Of a stretch of DNA of 64,000 nt, positions 17,602 through 25,943 are shown piece by piece. Each line of letters begins with the position of its first letter. Position 1 is the first letter of the stretch. Both the position numbers and the translations under genes were made by a program. The notes under the pieces were generated by a model, which was given only the letters and a program-made list of their open reading frames with translations, was not told the origin of the DNA and did not search any database. Source of the stretch: Streptomyces sp. GESEQ-4 (lineage in GTDB: Bacteria > Actinomycetota > Actinomycetes > Streptomycetales > Streptomycetaceae); contig NZ_JAFFSU010000037.1 in the NCBI RefSeq assembly GCF_017948455.1, positions 1 through 64,000 of the forward strand, given 5' to 3'.

Positions 17602-19989
17602 ATGACCATGACCAAGTGGCGGGTCGCCCTCTGGCCTCTGGCGATCTTCAGCTCCGGGTATGTCGCGCTACTGCTCTTCTGGAGCTTCGGCGACCATCCA
17701 TCAGGGCTTCCCGGCCTCTTTGTCTTCCGGAGTGCCACATGGGGGGACGGGCTGCTCCTGCCCCTGCTGGCGCTCTGCCTGCGGGTGCTGACCCTGCGGC
17801 TGCGGGCGGCCGAACCGACGCCACCGAACAGACGCGGAACCATCGCCGCCGTGGCCGTGGTGGGCGCTGTCCTCGGCTGCGCGGTGGTCCTGACCTGGTT
17901 CCTGGACGACCATCCGGGGCTCAACTGGACGAATCCCAGGCCTCATTACTTCAATGCGGCGGGGAAGTACCACGCAGCCTTCCTCGTCCTCGCCAGTGCC
18001 GCCTTCGCGGGCCTGGGCGCTGACCTCGTAGTGCACCTGCGCCGCGCGGGGACTTCGGCGGTCAGGAGATCGCTCACCTCGTCGTGGGCATGCGTGGCGC
18101 TGGCCTGCATGGCCGGGTACGGATGCCTGGGCGTCCTGGACGGTACGAGAGGAAAGGCGACTGCCGGGAGCACCGTCTCGCTGACTGTCATGGCCATCGC
18201 CGCGGCTGTCGTCATCGCCGCGATGTTCTTCTTCAGGGGCGGGTCGGGGCCGGTGTACGTCAACACGGTCGTCGTCGCGCTGATTCTCACCGTCTTCACG
18301 GTGGTCTTCGCCCTCGCCCATCCGCATATGAGCGCCCTCACCTATGCCGCGCTGGTGAGCGCCGTCCTTTCGGGACTGGGGCTGACAGCGACGACGGAGT
18401 CCGGCAGTCACGTCTCCCTGGTGGAGGCTCTGGGGGTGTGCGGCCTCTTCGGGGCCACGACGGTGTACGTCTCCACCGCGCACTCGGACAAGCTCTGGAT
18501 GGCGGTCGCGGGCGCCTTTCCCGCGACGGCCGGCGCCGTCGCCTTGCGCTGGCTCAGGGCGAACGTCACCCGCATGTCCCGCCAGTCACCGGTGACCGGG
18601 GAATACGGAATGGCCGCCGGGATCTCCACGTGCCTGCTCCTGTCGTCCATGTTCGCTGCCTGGATCAGCGAGCGGGCGGGGGACGAATACGTCACCGGCG
18701 GATTCATTCTCACTGTCGTCGGGGCGGTGTTGGGCGGCGTCTTCTTCCAGTACTTCAAGTCCGACTTCACCAAGCTCATGCAGATCGAGGGCGATCCGAC
18801 AGGCCGATCCGAGGGGCAGCAGGCGAGCCCAGCCCAGTCACAGGCCGCGCGGAGAGTGTGGATCAGGCTCGCCAGTTACAGCCTCGCCGCGTTCTCCGCC
18901 ATGCTCGTGCTCTCCATTTCCCTGGCTCCTTCGCTGGGTTGGCGCCCGGGCGGCGCGGGGCTCCGGTGGATCGTCGTGTTCAGTGCCGTGGGAATCGCCG
19001 TCCTGGTGGCCGCCCTGATCGCCAAGGCCCTGTCCACCGCCTCCAGGCCGCATCAGGACTGGGAGCACAGAGAAGCACCGCCGAGGACGGACACACCGGC
19101 TTGGGTGTGCACCGTCGGCGGCACGCTCGTGTCCGTCGTCGTGGGTACCGGCGTCGCACACGAGGGCACGTTCAACGGCCTGGCGGCGGTGCAGGCAGTC
19201 ATGATCGCGCTGTTCGCGACGGAGGGCATGCTGGGCAACGGAGTCTGGCTGCATGTCGGGAAGCCGACGCCCGCCTCCCGGTCCGCCGTGGCGTCCGTCG
19301 CCCTCGCCGTGGGGGTCACCACCTACTGGTCCTTGACCGGCCTGATCCGGCCGGGCGGTCAGAGCGCCCATCTGGGGCAGTCGCTGTCCGCGTGGCTGTG
19401 CTGCGCCGTCCTGGTCTTCGTCCTCGTCGTCTCCACCACCTCGGCGGTGTACGTGGCCGGCGGGCGGGCCTACTGGACGGACTATCCCCCGGCCAACAAC
19501 GTGATGCAGGACGCCTTCCTGCTGTCCGTCCTCTGGCTCACTCTCGGCTGGCTTCCGCAAACCGTCCTCACCCACATTCCGGCGTCGGCGACCGAGCGGT
19601 GGGCGGCCGTGGGCACCCTCCTCGCCGGCTTCATGCTCACCTTCTGCCCTCCCTTCCTGTGGACGCTGGAGAACAACGACACGCATGTGTGCAGACAACG
19701 GCTACGGCGCGGCGCCGCCGAACCTCCCTGGCCGGCCTTCTCCGACTCCTCCTTCACTCGAATCGCCCACCTTCGGCGACGGTTATCCCATTTCCACACG
19801 TCTGTGACATCGCACGAGCATGAGCCCGGTGTGGACGGTCAGGAGCCGAACGCCGACGTCTTCCTGGTGCGGCTCAGCGGGCACACCGCCGCCCAGAACT
19901 CGATCGCCCTGCTGCTCGCGCTTGCCTCCCTGGTCGGAGCCGTAGGGATGACAGCCGGTTTCACGGGCGAGAGGGAACAGGGACGCTGA
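17602..19989 (+). CDS. Large polytopic membrane protein, function unknown
   Basis: I do not recognise this 795-residue protein. It consists of many hydrophobic segments (roughly 18 in two long blocks, residues ~5-350 and ~420-700) separated by a hydrophilic loop near residues 390-430 (IEGDPTGRSEGQQASPAQSQ). A soluble stretch of about 80 residues precedes one last helix at the C-terminus. The ATG at 17602 follows GGGGGG by 7 bases; the frame opens upstream at 17545 without a ribosome site. It lies between tRNA-Ser and an AAA ATPase gene, a setting typical of strain-specific DNA. Confidence 0.6.
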   Translation: MTMTKWRVALWPLAIFSSGYVALLLFWSFGDHPSGLPGLFVFRSATWGDGLLLPLLALCLRVLTLRLRAAEPTPPNRRGTIAAVAVVGAVLGCAVVLTWFLDDHPGLNWTNPRPHYFNAAGKYHAAFLVLASAAFAGLGADLVVHLRRAGTSAVRRSLTSSWACVALACMAGYGCLGVLDGTRGKATAGSTVSLTVMAIAAAVVIAAMFFFRGGSGPVYVNTVVVALILTVFTVVFALAHPHMSALTYAALVSAVLSGLGLTATTESGSHVSLVEALGVCGLFGATTVYVSTAHSDKLWMAVAGAFPATAGAVALRWLRANVTRMSRQSPVTGEYGMAAGISTCLLLSSMFAAWISERAGDEYVTGGFILTVVGAVLGGVFFQYFKSDFTKLMQIEGDPTGRSEGQQASPAQSQAARRVWIRLASYSLAAFSAMLVLSISLAPSLGWRPGGAGLRWIVVFSAVGIAVLVAALIAKALSTASRPHQDWEHREAPPRTDTPAWVCTVGGTLVSVVVGTGVAHEGTFNGLAAVQAVMIALFATEGMLGNGVWLHVGKPTPASRSAVASVALAVGVTTYWSLTGLIRPGGQSAHLGQSLSAWLCCAVLVFVLVVSTTSAVYVAGGRAYWTDYPPANNVMQDAFLLSVLWLTLGWLPQTVLTHIPASATERWAAVGTLLAGFMLTFCPPFLWTLENNDTHVCRQRLRRGAAEPPWPAFSDSSFTRIAHLRRRLSHFHTSVTSHEHEPGVDGQEPNADVFLVRLSGHTAAQNSIALLLALASLVGAVGMTAGFTGEREQGR

Positions 19990-19996
19990 GGGGGAG

Positions 19997-20035
19997 GATG
20001 GTATCGATCGCGATAGTATCTCTGTCGATACCATC
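19997..20035. promoter_or_regulatory. Multi-palindrome operator/promoter of the AAA ATPase gene
   Basis: GATGGTATCGA (19997-20007) and TCGATACCATC (20025-20035) are perfect 11-bp inverted arms. Between and overlapping them are TATCG-ATCG-CGATA (20002-20015), GATA-G-TATC (20013-20020) and TATC..TCGATA (20017-20030). The array ends 6 bases before the Shine-Dalgarno GGGAGG of the next gene. The layout suggests a regulator binding site overlapping the promoter. Confidence 0.6.
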
Positions 20036-20053
20036 TTTAACGGGAGGCTTGCC

Positions 20054-21475
20054 ATGCGTCGTTTCATCGGGCGGGATCGCGAGCTGAACGTGCTCGGCAA
20101 CGCCTTGCAGACGGTTCGTGATGCCCTCGGGTCAGCGAAGCCGGGCCAGTGCGTTCTCATGCGGGGGAGGCGGCGGGTCGGCAAGTCCAGCCTCGTCGAG
20201 GAGTTCCTCCGGCGCACCGAGACGCCGTACCTCTTCTTCACCGCCGCGGGCGGCACGGCTCAGGACGAACTGACGGAGTTGCTCGACGCCGTCGCCAGAT
20301 CGACGCTGCCGGAGCGGGAACTGTTTGCGGAGGAGACCCCGGAGCAGTGGAATGCGGCATTCAGGCTGCTCGCGGAGATCCTGCCCGATGACAGCCCGAG
20401 CGTGGTCGTCATCGATGAGGTTCCATATCTCATGGACCGCATCGACGCCTTCGAGGGCATGCTCCAGCGGGCATGGGACCGGCTGCTCAGCCGCAAGCCG
20501 GTACTCCTCCTCCTGGTCGGATCCGACCTGTCGATGATGGAGGCTCTGAACAGCTACGACCGCCCCTTTCATCAACGGGGGAGGGAAATGGTCGTGGGGC
20601 CTCTGAATCCGGCCGATATCGGCGAGATGCTCGGGCTTGAGCCGGCCGACGCCTTCGACGCCGCTCTCATCACGGGCGGTCTCCCGCTGGTCTGCGCGGA
20701 GTGGCGGGCCGGAGCGGATGTCTGGGAGTTCCTCCGCGACTCGCTGGACAACCCGATCTCGGCGCTGCTGGTCTCCGCCGAGCGCTCACTGGCCGCTGAG
20801 TTCCCACCGCAGGCGATGAGCCGGGAAGTGCTGCGGGCCATCGGAAGCGGGGAGCGGACGTTCACCAACATCGCGCGGGCCGCCGGCGGCATCTCACACA
20901 CCACCCTCACCCGAGCCACGGATGTCCTGACCGGGAAACGGGTGGTGGCAGCCGAGCTGCCGCTCTCGACGCGGCCGTCGAAGGAACGTCGCTACCGGGT
21001 GGCCGACCCCTACCTGCGGTTCTGGCTCGCGTTTCTGGATCCGCACATGGCGGAGATCGAGCGGATGCGAGGAGATCTCACTCTGGCCCGGATCAAGGAG
21101 CAGTGGACGAGTTGGCGGGGCCGAGCGATCGAACCGCTGGTCCGGGAATCCCTCGCCCGTCTCCTGCCGGACGGGCTCCTGCCCGCCGCCCCGGTGATCG
21201 GCGGGTACTGGACCCGCAGCAACGACGTCGAGATCGACCTCGTGGGCGCCGACCGGCAACCGGTGGCCAAGCAACTGCTCTTCCTCGGCTCGGTCAAGTG
21301 GCTGGAGACTTCCGCGTTCGACAGCCACGATCTGGCCGCGCTGCAGAAGCACCGCGCCGCAGTCACCGACGAGCCCGTTCCACTCGTGGCGGTCTCCCGC
21401 AACGGGATCAGCTGTTCCGGGCTCCAAGCGGTGTACGGCCCCGAGGAATTGCTCAGTGCATGGCGGAGGGCGTGA
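20054..21475 (+). CDS. AAA/archaeal-type ATPase with DUF234-like C-terminus
   Basis: The 473-residue protein is a P-loop ATPase of the archaeal-ATPase/MNS group: Walker A GRRRVGKSS (38-46), Walker B VVVIDEVPYL (117-126), then GPLNPADIGEML. A winged-helix segment follows (residues ~255-300, with TFTNIARAAGGISHTTL) and a DUF234-type end with SNDVEIDLVGA and GSVKW, a region related to PDDEXK nucleases. Such proteins are common in actinobacteria and archaea, but their cellular role is unproven. ATG at 20054 has GGGAGG 6 bases upstream. The palindromic region in front suggests tight or autogenous control. Confidence 0.8.
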   Translation: MRRFIGRDRELNVLGNALQTVRDALGSAKPGQCVLMRGRRRVGKSSLVEEFLRRTETPYLFFTAAGGTAQDELTELLDAVARSTLPERELFAEETPEQWNAAFRLLAEILPDDSPSVVVIDEVPYLMDRIDAFEGMLQRAWDRLLSRKPVLLLLVGSDLSMMEALNSYDRPFHQRGREMVVGPLNPADIGEMLGLEPADAFDAALITGGLPLVCAEWRAGADVWEFLRDSLDNPISALLVSAERSLAAEFPPQAMSREVLRAIGSGERTFTNIARAAGGISHTTLTRATDVLTGKRVVAAELPLSTRPSKERRYRVADPYLRFWLAFLDPHMAEIERMRGDLTLARIKEQWTSWRGRAIEPLVRESLARLLPDGLLPAAPVIGGYWTRSNDVEIDLVGADRQPVAKQLLFLGSVKWLETSAFDSHDLAALQKHRAAVTDEPVPLVAVSRNGISCSGLQAVYGPEELLSAWRRA

Positions 21476-21521
21476 GCGGGGACCGGCCTCGCTGGTTGCG
21501 GTTCGTGACCGTGCCGCCGGG

Positions 21522-22032
21522 TCATGGACGTGATCCTTCCGGTACGTCGAGTGTCGTCCGCTTCGCCCCGGGGCGTCGGCGGCGTCGGTCTCGTACCAGC
21601 CAGAGCAGGACGTATGTGGTGGAGACCGCGACGAAGACGGTGCCGTACAGGGTGATCAGGCCGATCCAGCTCCACCAGGGGACGAGGCGGCGTTGGCCGG
21701 CGTGGGTGCCGAGGAGGACGACAGCGGGCCAGGGTCGTGAAGAAGAGGGCCAGGACGTCGTCGAGGTGGCCGAAACGGAGCGCGACCTCGATCCACATCG
21801 GGTTGAAGGCCAGGCCCGCGATCAGCACGCGCTGCCGCGGCCGCTGGAGCAGCGACATCACGGCGGCGGTCAGAAACTGCCCGACGGCATCGGCGAAGGG
21901 GTTGAACAGGCCCGCCACCAGGAATCTGACGGGTCCCATCTGCAGTTCGGCCACCGCGAACCACAGGACGGTCCAGGCCGCGAGCAGCACCAGGTGCACC
22001 CGCTGACTGATGACCGGCACGCCTCGTCCCAT
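21522..22032 (-). pseudogene. Frameshifted small integral membrane protein gene
   Basis: Reading leftward from ATG 22032 (or GTG 22020), one frame encodes a membrane protein (VHLVLLAAWTVLWFAVAELQ, NPFADAVGQFLTAAVMSLL) as far as DDVLALFFTTLA near 21735. The continuation appears one base out of frame: AVVLLGTHAGQRRLVPWWSW, then ITLYGTVFVAVSTTYVLLWL and a basic tail ending at the stop 21522-21524. Joined, they give about 170 residues with five or so hydrophobic segments. Either the gene is broken or there is a one-base sequence error near 21727-21732. The family is not recognised. Confidence 0.65.
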
Positions 22033-22192
22033 TCCCTCGGGTTCTGGATTCGGCCGAGATCGGGGCTTACGGCACAGGAGGGCCGTATGCCTGTGGAATT
22101 GTCCGCGGCCGGTAACAGACGGATCCCTCGGCCGACTTCCTCCCTCTTCACGGGCGCAACCGGCTTCACAGCGACGGCGAGGGACAGCGGAC

Positions 22193-22996
22193 ATGAGGCG
22201 AAGTGGCGGACGAGGGTGGTACGGCAAGGTGCTCGCGGCGGCGGTCGGGGTGACCGCGGTGGCTGCCATGGCCTCGGTCTGGGGCGCGCAACTCGGTTCC
22301 ACCGAGGGGCGTTCGGCCGGCGCAGACGTCTCGACGCCCGCCGACTCGTCCCGGCCGAGCGCCCAGTCACCGGGCCGTAAGAAGGTGGCGCCCGTGTCGC
22401 CGGAGATCGCGCATGCCTCGGACGGAGGGGCGCGCAGCGTCAACATCACCATCGACGACGGGCCGGACCCCACGTGGACGCCGGAGGCGCTGCGGGTACT
22501 GCGGGACAACGGGGTGAAGGCCACGTTCTGCATGGTGGGCACGCAGGCTCGCGCCCATCCGGACCTGGTCAAGGCGGTGGTGGCGGCCGGGCACCGGCTC
22601 TGTGACCACACGGTGTCGCACGACGTCGCCATGGACAAGAAGTCCGAGGCCTATCAGTCACAGCAGATACTCGACGCCGAGCGCATGATCACCGAGGCGT
22701 CCGGGGGTGTACGGCCGATGTACTACCGGGCCCCGGGCGGCGCCTTCACCCCGTACAGCCGCCACCTCGCCGCGTCCCACGGCATGCGCCCGCTCGGCTG
22801 GAACGTCGACACCATGGACTGGGAGCGTCCCGGTACGCAGGCCATCGTCGCCACCGTCAAGAACGAGATCTCCAATGGGCCGACCCTGCTCTTCCACGAC
22901 GCGGGTGGAGACCGCTCCCAGACCGTGGCCGCCCTGCGCGAAGTCCTGCCGTGGTTGAAGGAGCAGGGGTATTCGTTCGGGTTCCCCGTCCGCTGA
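22193..22996 (+). CDS. Secreted polysaccharide deacetylase (NodB/CE4 family)
   Basis: This 267-residue CE4 enzyme removes N- or O-acetyl groups from a glycan such as peptidoglycan or chitooligosaccharide. An N-terminal signal or anchor helix (residues 11-32) is followed by a low-complexity linker and the catalytic domain. Motifs present are TIDDGP with Asp88/Asp89, HTVSH with metal ligands His139 and His143, RAPGG (179-183), DTMDW, and LLFHDAGG with His235. The ATG at 22193 with GAGGGA upstream gives the signal sequence. It converges on the Hsp70 gene with only 19 bases between stops. Confidence 0.92.
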   Translation: MRRSGGRGWYGKVLAAAVGVTAVAAMASVWGAQLGSTEGRSAGADVSTPADSSRPSAQSPGRKKVAPVSPEIAHASDGGARSVNITIDDGPDPTWTPEALRVLRDNGVKATFCMVGTQARAHPDLVKAVVAAGHRLCDHTVSHDVAMDKKSEAYQSQQILDAERMITEASGGVRPMYYRAPGGAFTPYSRHLAASHGMRPLGWNVDTMDWERPGTQAIVATVKNEISNGPTLLFHDAGGDRSQTVAALREVLPWLKEQGYSFGFPVR

Positions 22997-23015
22997 ACCC
23001 GCAGCCCCGCGCTCC

Positions 23016-25514
23016 TCAGGTGGCCCGCACCGTGCTCGCGAAGTCGGGCGGTGGCGGGGGCTCGGGCAGCAGGGACTGGAGCTCGATGTTGATGGAGCGG
23101 AGGCGTTCCTGCTCGCCCGCGTCGCGGGCGCGTTCGCCGTCGCGAATGAGGCGGTCGGCTCTGGACGGGTGGCGCATCCGGTCGCGGTAGCGGGCCAGGT
23201 TGTCGAAGACGAGCGGCTGCAGCACCCCGGCACGGTCCAGAACGCGCATGGCGTGCTCGCGCAGCCGGTCGGTACGGCGGCGCAGCAGGTCGGCGTCGCG
23301 GGACTCCACGGCGTCGGCGATGTCGCGCTCGTAGACCGGCAGGTCCTCGCGGTCGGAGGGGCTGCCGTGCGCGGCGACCAGGTCGCGGACCTCGGTGAGC
23401 AACGACTCGGCCGCGCGGACGAGTTCGGGCCAGGTCAGTTCGTCCTCCACGGCGTCCAGGGCGACCCGCAGATCGAGCAGGCACTTGGCGGCGCGCGCCG
23501 CCTCGTCGGGGGCGTGCCGGGCCGCCTCGACCGCCCGGTCCAGCTCGCCGAGCAGGTCCTCGTCGTCCACGCGCTGGAGCAGCAGGGCGGCGACGGGGCT
23601 GGCCAAGGAGGCGCAGCGGGTGCGCAGTTCGGCGAGCCTGGCCTGTTCCGCGTCGGCGTCCAGGCGTAGTTCGGCGTGGTCGACGGCGGGTTCGCCGACC
23701 AGGTTGACGGTGGTCTCGAACGCCTCGTCCAGCAGCGGCACGAAGGCGCTGACCTTCACCAGCCGGGAGGCGTCGATCTCCACGGTGAGCCGTACCTCGC
23801 TGCCGGCCGGCACGGTCCGGCTCACCCGGTCGGCGCCGACCTCGATGCGGCCGATGGTGCGGTTGCGGTCGGCCCGGGGGCGCTCGCCCTCCAGGACGGG
23901 GATGCGGATCAGGCCGCCGCTCGCGCCCCGCTCGACGGTGACGGTGGTGCGCAGGGGTGCTGTGCGCCGTACCGGAAGCCGTGCACCCCGTTCGACGAGG
24001 GGGCGCACCTGGTTGTCGGCGAGGCCGACGCCGAGGGCGTGGGTGAGCATGGGGTCGGTCTCGACGGCGCCGACGGTGTAGGTGAGCAGGTCGGGGGTGA
24101 GGCGCTGCCGGGTTCCCGCGGTGTCCGTCAGGACGACGGCGAAGGTGTTGCGCCGGCCGGGCTCGGCGCGCAGCGTGCTGGTGAACTCGCCGCGCGCGGA
24201 CAGGGCGATACGGCCGCTGTGCCAGGGCGGGTCCGACTCCTCGTTGAGCAGTTCCACGGACATTCCGTGGGCGGCCGTGCCGTCGGCGGCACTCACCCGG
24301 CCGACCACCACCGGGTCCAGGTCGGGGCTGACCCGCGGGTACTCGCAGCGCAGCGTGAAGGCGCCCGGCTCCGTCACGGGTACGCCGTTCCAGTCGTCGG
24401 GGAGCGGCTGGGCACCGGCGAAGATCGCGGCGCCGCGGGCCACCACGGTCATCGGGTCGTGCCCGAAGTCCATCGGGATGCCGAGGCCGTGGCGCGGGTC
24501 GGCGAGGCGCTCGCGCAGGAAGGGCATGGCGGTCTGCCCGCCCACCATGATCACCTTCTCGATGTCGCCGGGTCCCGCGCCGAGTTCGTCGAGCACCGTG
24601 CGGCACAGGTTGACGGACCGGGTGACGAAGGGCTCGGCGAGCCGTTCCACGTCGGCGCGGCGCAGCTCGTGGAAGAACTCGTACCGGCCGCCGGTGTCAT
24701 CGACCAGTTCTACGTCGATGTCGGCGGCGTGCGCGCGAGACAGCCGTATCTTCGCGGTCTCGGCGGCCTGCTTCAGCGTGGCGACGGCGGCCCGCCACCG
24801 CGGGTTGCCGCGGGCCAGGTCGGCCAGTTGCGGGAGCTGTCGGACGGCGGCCGGGATCAGCAGCTCCTCCACGATCCGCCAGTCGACCAGCTTTCCGCCG
24901 AGGAAGTTGTCGCCGCAGTGGCCGACGACGGAGAACTCCCCGTCCCGCAGCCGGATCACGGCCGCGTCGAAGGTGCCCCCGCCGAAGTCGTACACCAGCC
25001 ACATCGCGTTCTCGTCGGTGGCCTGGAAACCGTAGGCGTGGGCGGCCGCCGCGGGCTCCTGGAGCAGCCGGGTGAACTCCAGGCCGCCCAGTCCGGCCGC
25101 CCGCCGGGTGGCCTCGCAGGCGTTCAGGTCGAACGCGGCCGGTACGGTGATCACCGCCGCGCGGATCTCCTCGTCCAGCCGCGCCGCGACGTCCCCCCGC
25201 AGCGCGGTGAGCACCTCGGCCGACATCTGTTCCGGCGTCAGGGTGCGGCCGGAGGCGGGAAAGTGCTTGTCCTGGCCGGACATGCCCATGCGCAGCTTGA
25301 ACTCGACGCCGGTGTTGTCCGGGTCGCGCTCGCACCGCTCCCGGGCCGGTCGGCCGACGAAGAGCCGGTCCCGGCGGTCGATCCAGATCGCCGACGGGGT
25401 GGTCTCGTCGCCGTCGTTGTTCTTGATCACTTCCGTCTGCACGCCGCGCAGTACGGCGACCGCGCTGTTGGTGGTGCCGAGGTCGATCCCGATGTCGATG
25501 GTGGTCCTGCTCAC
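23016..25514 (-). CDS. Hsp70-family protein with an inserted beta domain
   Basis: This 832-residue Hsp70/DnaK relative has the ATPase domain intact: phosphate 1 loop DLGTTNSAVA (11-20), phosphate 2 YDFGGGTFDAAV (175-186), and adenosine motif MVGGQTAMPFLRERL (323-337). Residues ~383-482 form an extra beta-rich segment between ATPase and peptide-binding domains, absent from DnaK. A DnaK-like substrate domain (~485-610, with EGERPRADRN) and a helical C-terminus follow. GTG at 25514 overlaps the stop of the GrpE-like gene as GTGA. It is not the housekeeping dnaK. The client proteins are unknown. Confidence 0.88.
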   Translation of the reverse strand: MSRTTIDIGIDLGTTNSAVAVLRGVQTEVIKNNDGDETTPSAIWIDRRDRLFVGRPARERCERDPDNTGVEFKLRMGMSGQDKHFPASGRTLTPEQMSAEVLTALRGDVAARLDEEIRAAVITVPAAFDLNACEATRRAAGLGGLEFTRLLQEPAAAAHAYGFQATDENAMWLVYDFGGGTFDAAVIRLRDGEFSVVGHCGDNFLGGKLVDWRIVEELLIPAAVRQLPQLADLARGNPRWRAAVATLKQAAETAKIRLSRAHAADIDVELVDDTGGRYEFFHELRRADVERLAEPFVTRSVNLCRTVLDELGAGPGDIEKVIMVGGQTAMPFLRERLADPRHGLGIPMDFGHDPMTVVARGAAIFAGAQPLPDDWNGVPVTEPGAFTLRCEYPRVSPDLDPVVVGRVSAADGTAAHGMSVELLNEESDPPWHSGRIALSARGEFTSTLRAEPGRRNTFAVVLTDTAGTRQRLTPDLLTYTVGAVETDPMLTHALGVGLADNQVRPLVERGARLPVRRTAPLRTTVTVERGASGGLIRIPVLEGERPRADRNRTIGRIEVGADRVSRTVPAGSEVRLTVEIDASRLVKVSAFVPLLDEAFETTVNLVGEPAVDHAELRLDADAEQARLAELRTRCASLASPVAALLLQRVDDEDLLGELDRAVEAARHAPDEAARAAKCLLDLRVALDAVEDELTWPELVRAAESLLTEVRDLVAAHGSPSDREDLPVYERDIADAVESRDADLLRRRTDRLREHAMRVLDRAGVLQPLVFDNLARYRDRMRHPSRADRLIRDGERARDAGEQERLRSINIELQSLLPEPPPPPDFASTVRAT

Positions 25515-25939
25515 TGTCCCGCGCCCCCTTCCGCTTCGGGCTCGTCTTCGGGCTCCTCGGGCGGTGTGCCCACGATCACTTCGCCCAGCGCGAGGGGCGT
25601 GCCGCGCAGATACACGGCGGGCCGGACGGTCTCCACGACCTCGTCGCGTTCCAGGCCGGGCATCGGCTGGTAGGCCAGCACCCGCATCCGCAGCCCGGGG
25701 TCGAAGACGGTGCCGTCGTACGAGCGGGTCTGTACGCCGCTCTCCACGAGGGCGTCCACGACCGCGTCGAGGTGGCGGCGCACCCCGGCGGAGGTGCCGT
25801 CGGCGGTCTCGACCTTGTTGCGCAGCCGCCATACGGCCGTGGCGAGTTCGACGAGGGCGTCGGCTTCCAGGGCGACGGGGGCGGTGAGGGGTGCGGGGGT
25901 GGGGGTGGGGGTCTCGGTGCCGGGTGGGGTGGACGCCAT
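25511..25939 (-). CDS. GrpE-like nucleotide exchange factor
   Basis: The 142-residue protein has a helical stretch (residues ~25-70, LVELATAVWRLRNKVETADG) and a beta-wing region like GrpE: TRSYDGTVFDPGLRMRVLAY, then AVYLRGTPLALGEVIVGTPP. GrpE dimers release ADP from Hsp70. The long N-terminal coiled coil of classical GrpE is shorter here. It is coupled to the downstream Hsp70 by a GTGA overlap and starts 4 bases after the upstream membrane protein, which strongly suggests that it serves that Hsp70. Confidence 0.75.
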   Translation of the reverse strand: MASTPPGTETPTPTPAPLTAPVALEADALVELATAVWRLRNKVETADGTSAGVRRHLDAVVDALVESGVQTRSYDGTVFDPGLRMRVLAYQPMPGLERDEVVETVRPAVYLRGTPLALGEVIVGTPPEEPEDEPEAEGGAGQ

Positions 25940-25943
25940 CAGG

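Noticed and set aside
17297..21475. Integrated island using tRNA-Ser(GGA) as attachment site
   Set aside because: No integrase and no second copy of the tRNA 3' end were found in the interval, so only accessory-looking content can be claimed.
23676..25673. 665-residue plus-strand frame across the Hsp70 gene
   Set aside because: It is antisense to the clearly recognisable Hsp70 and GrpE-like proteins.
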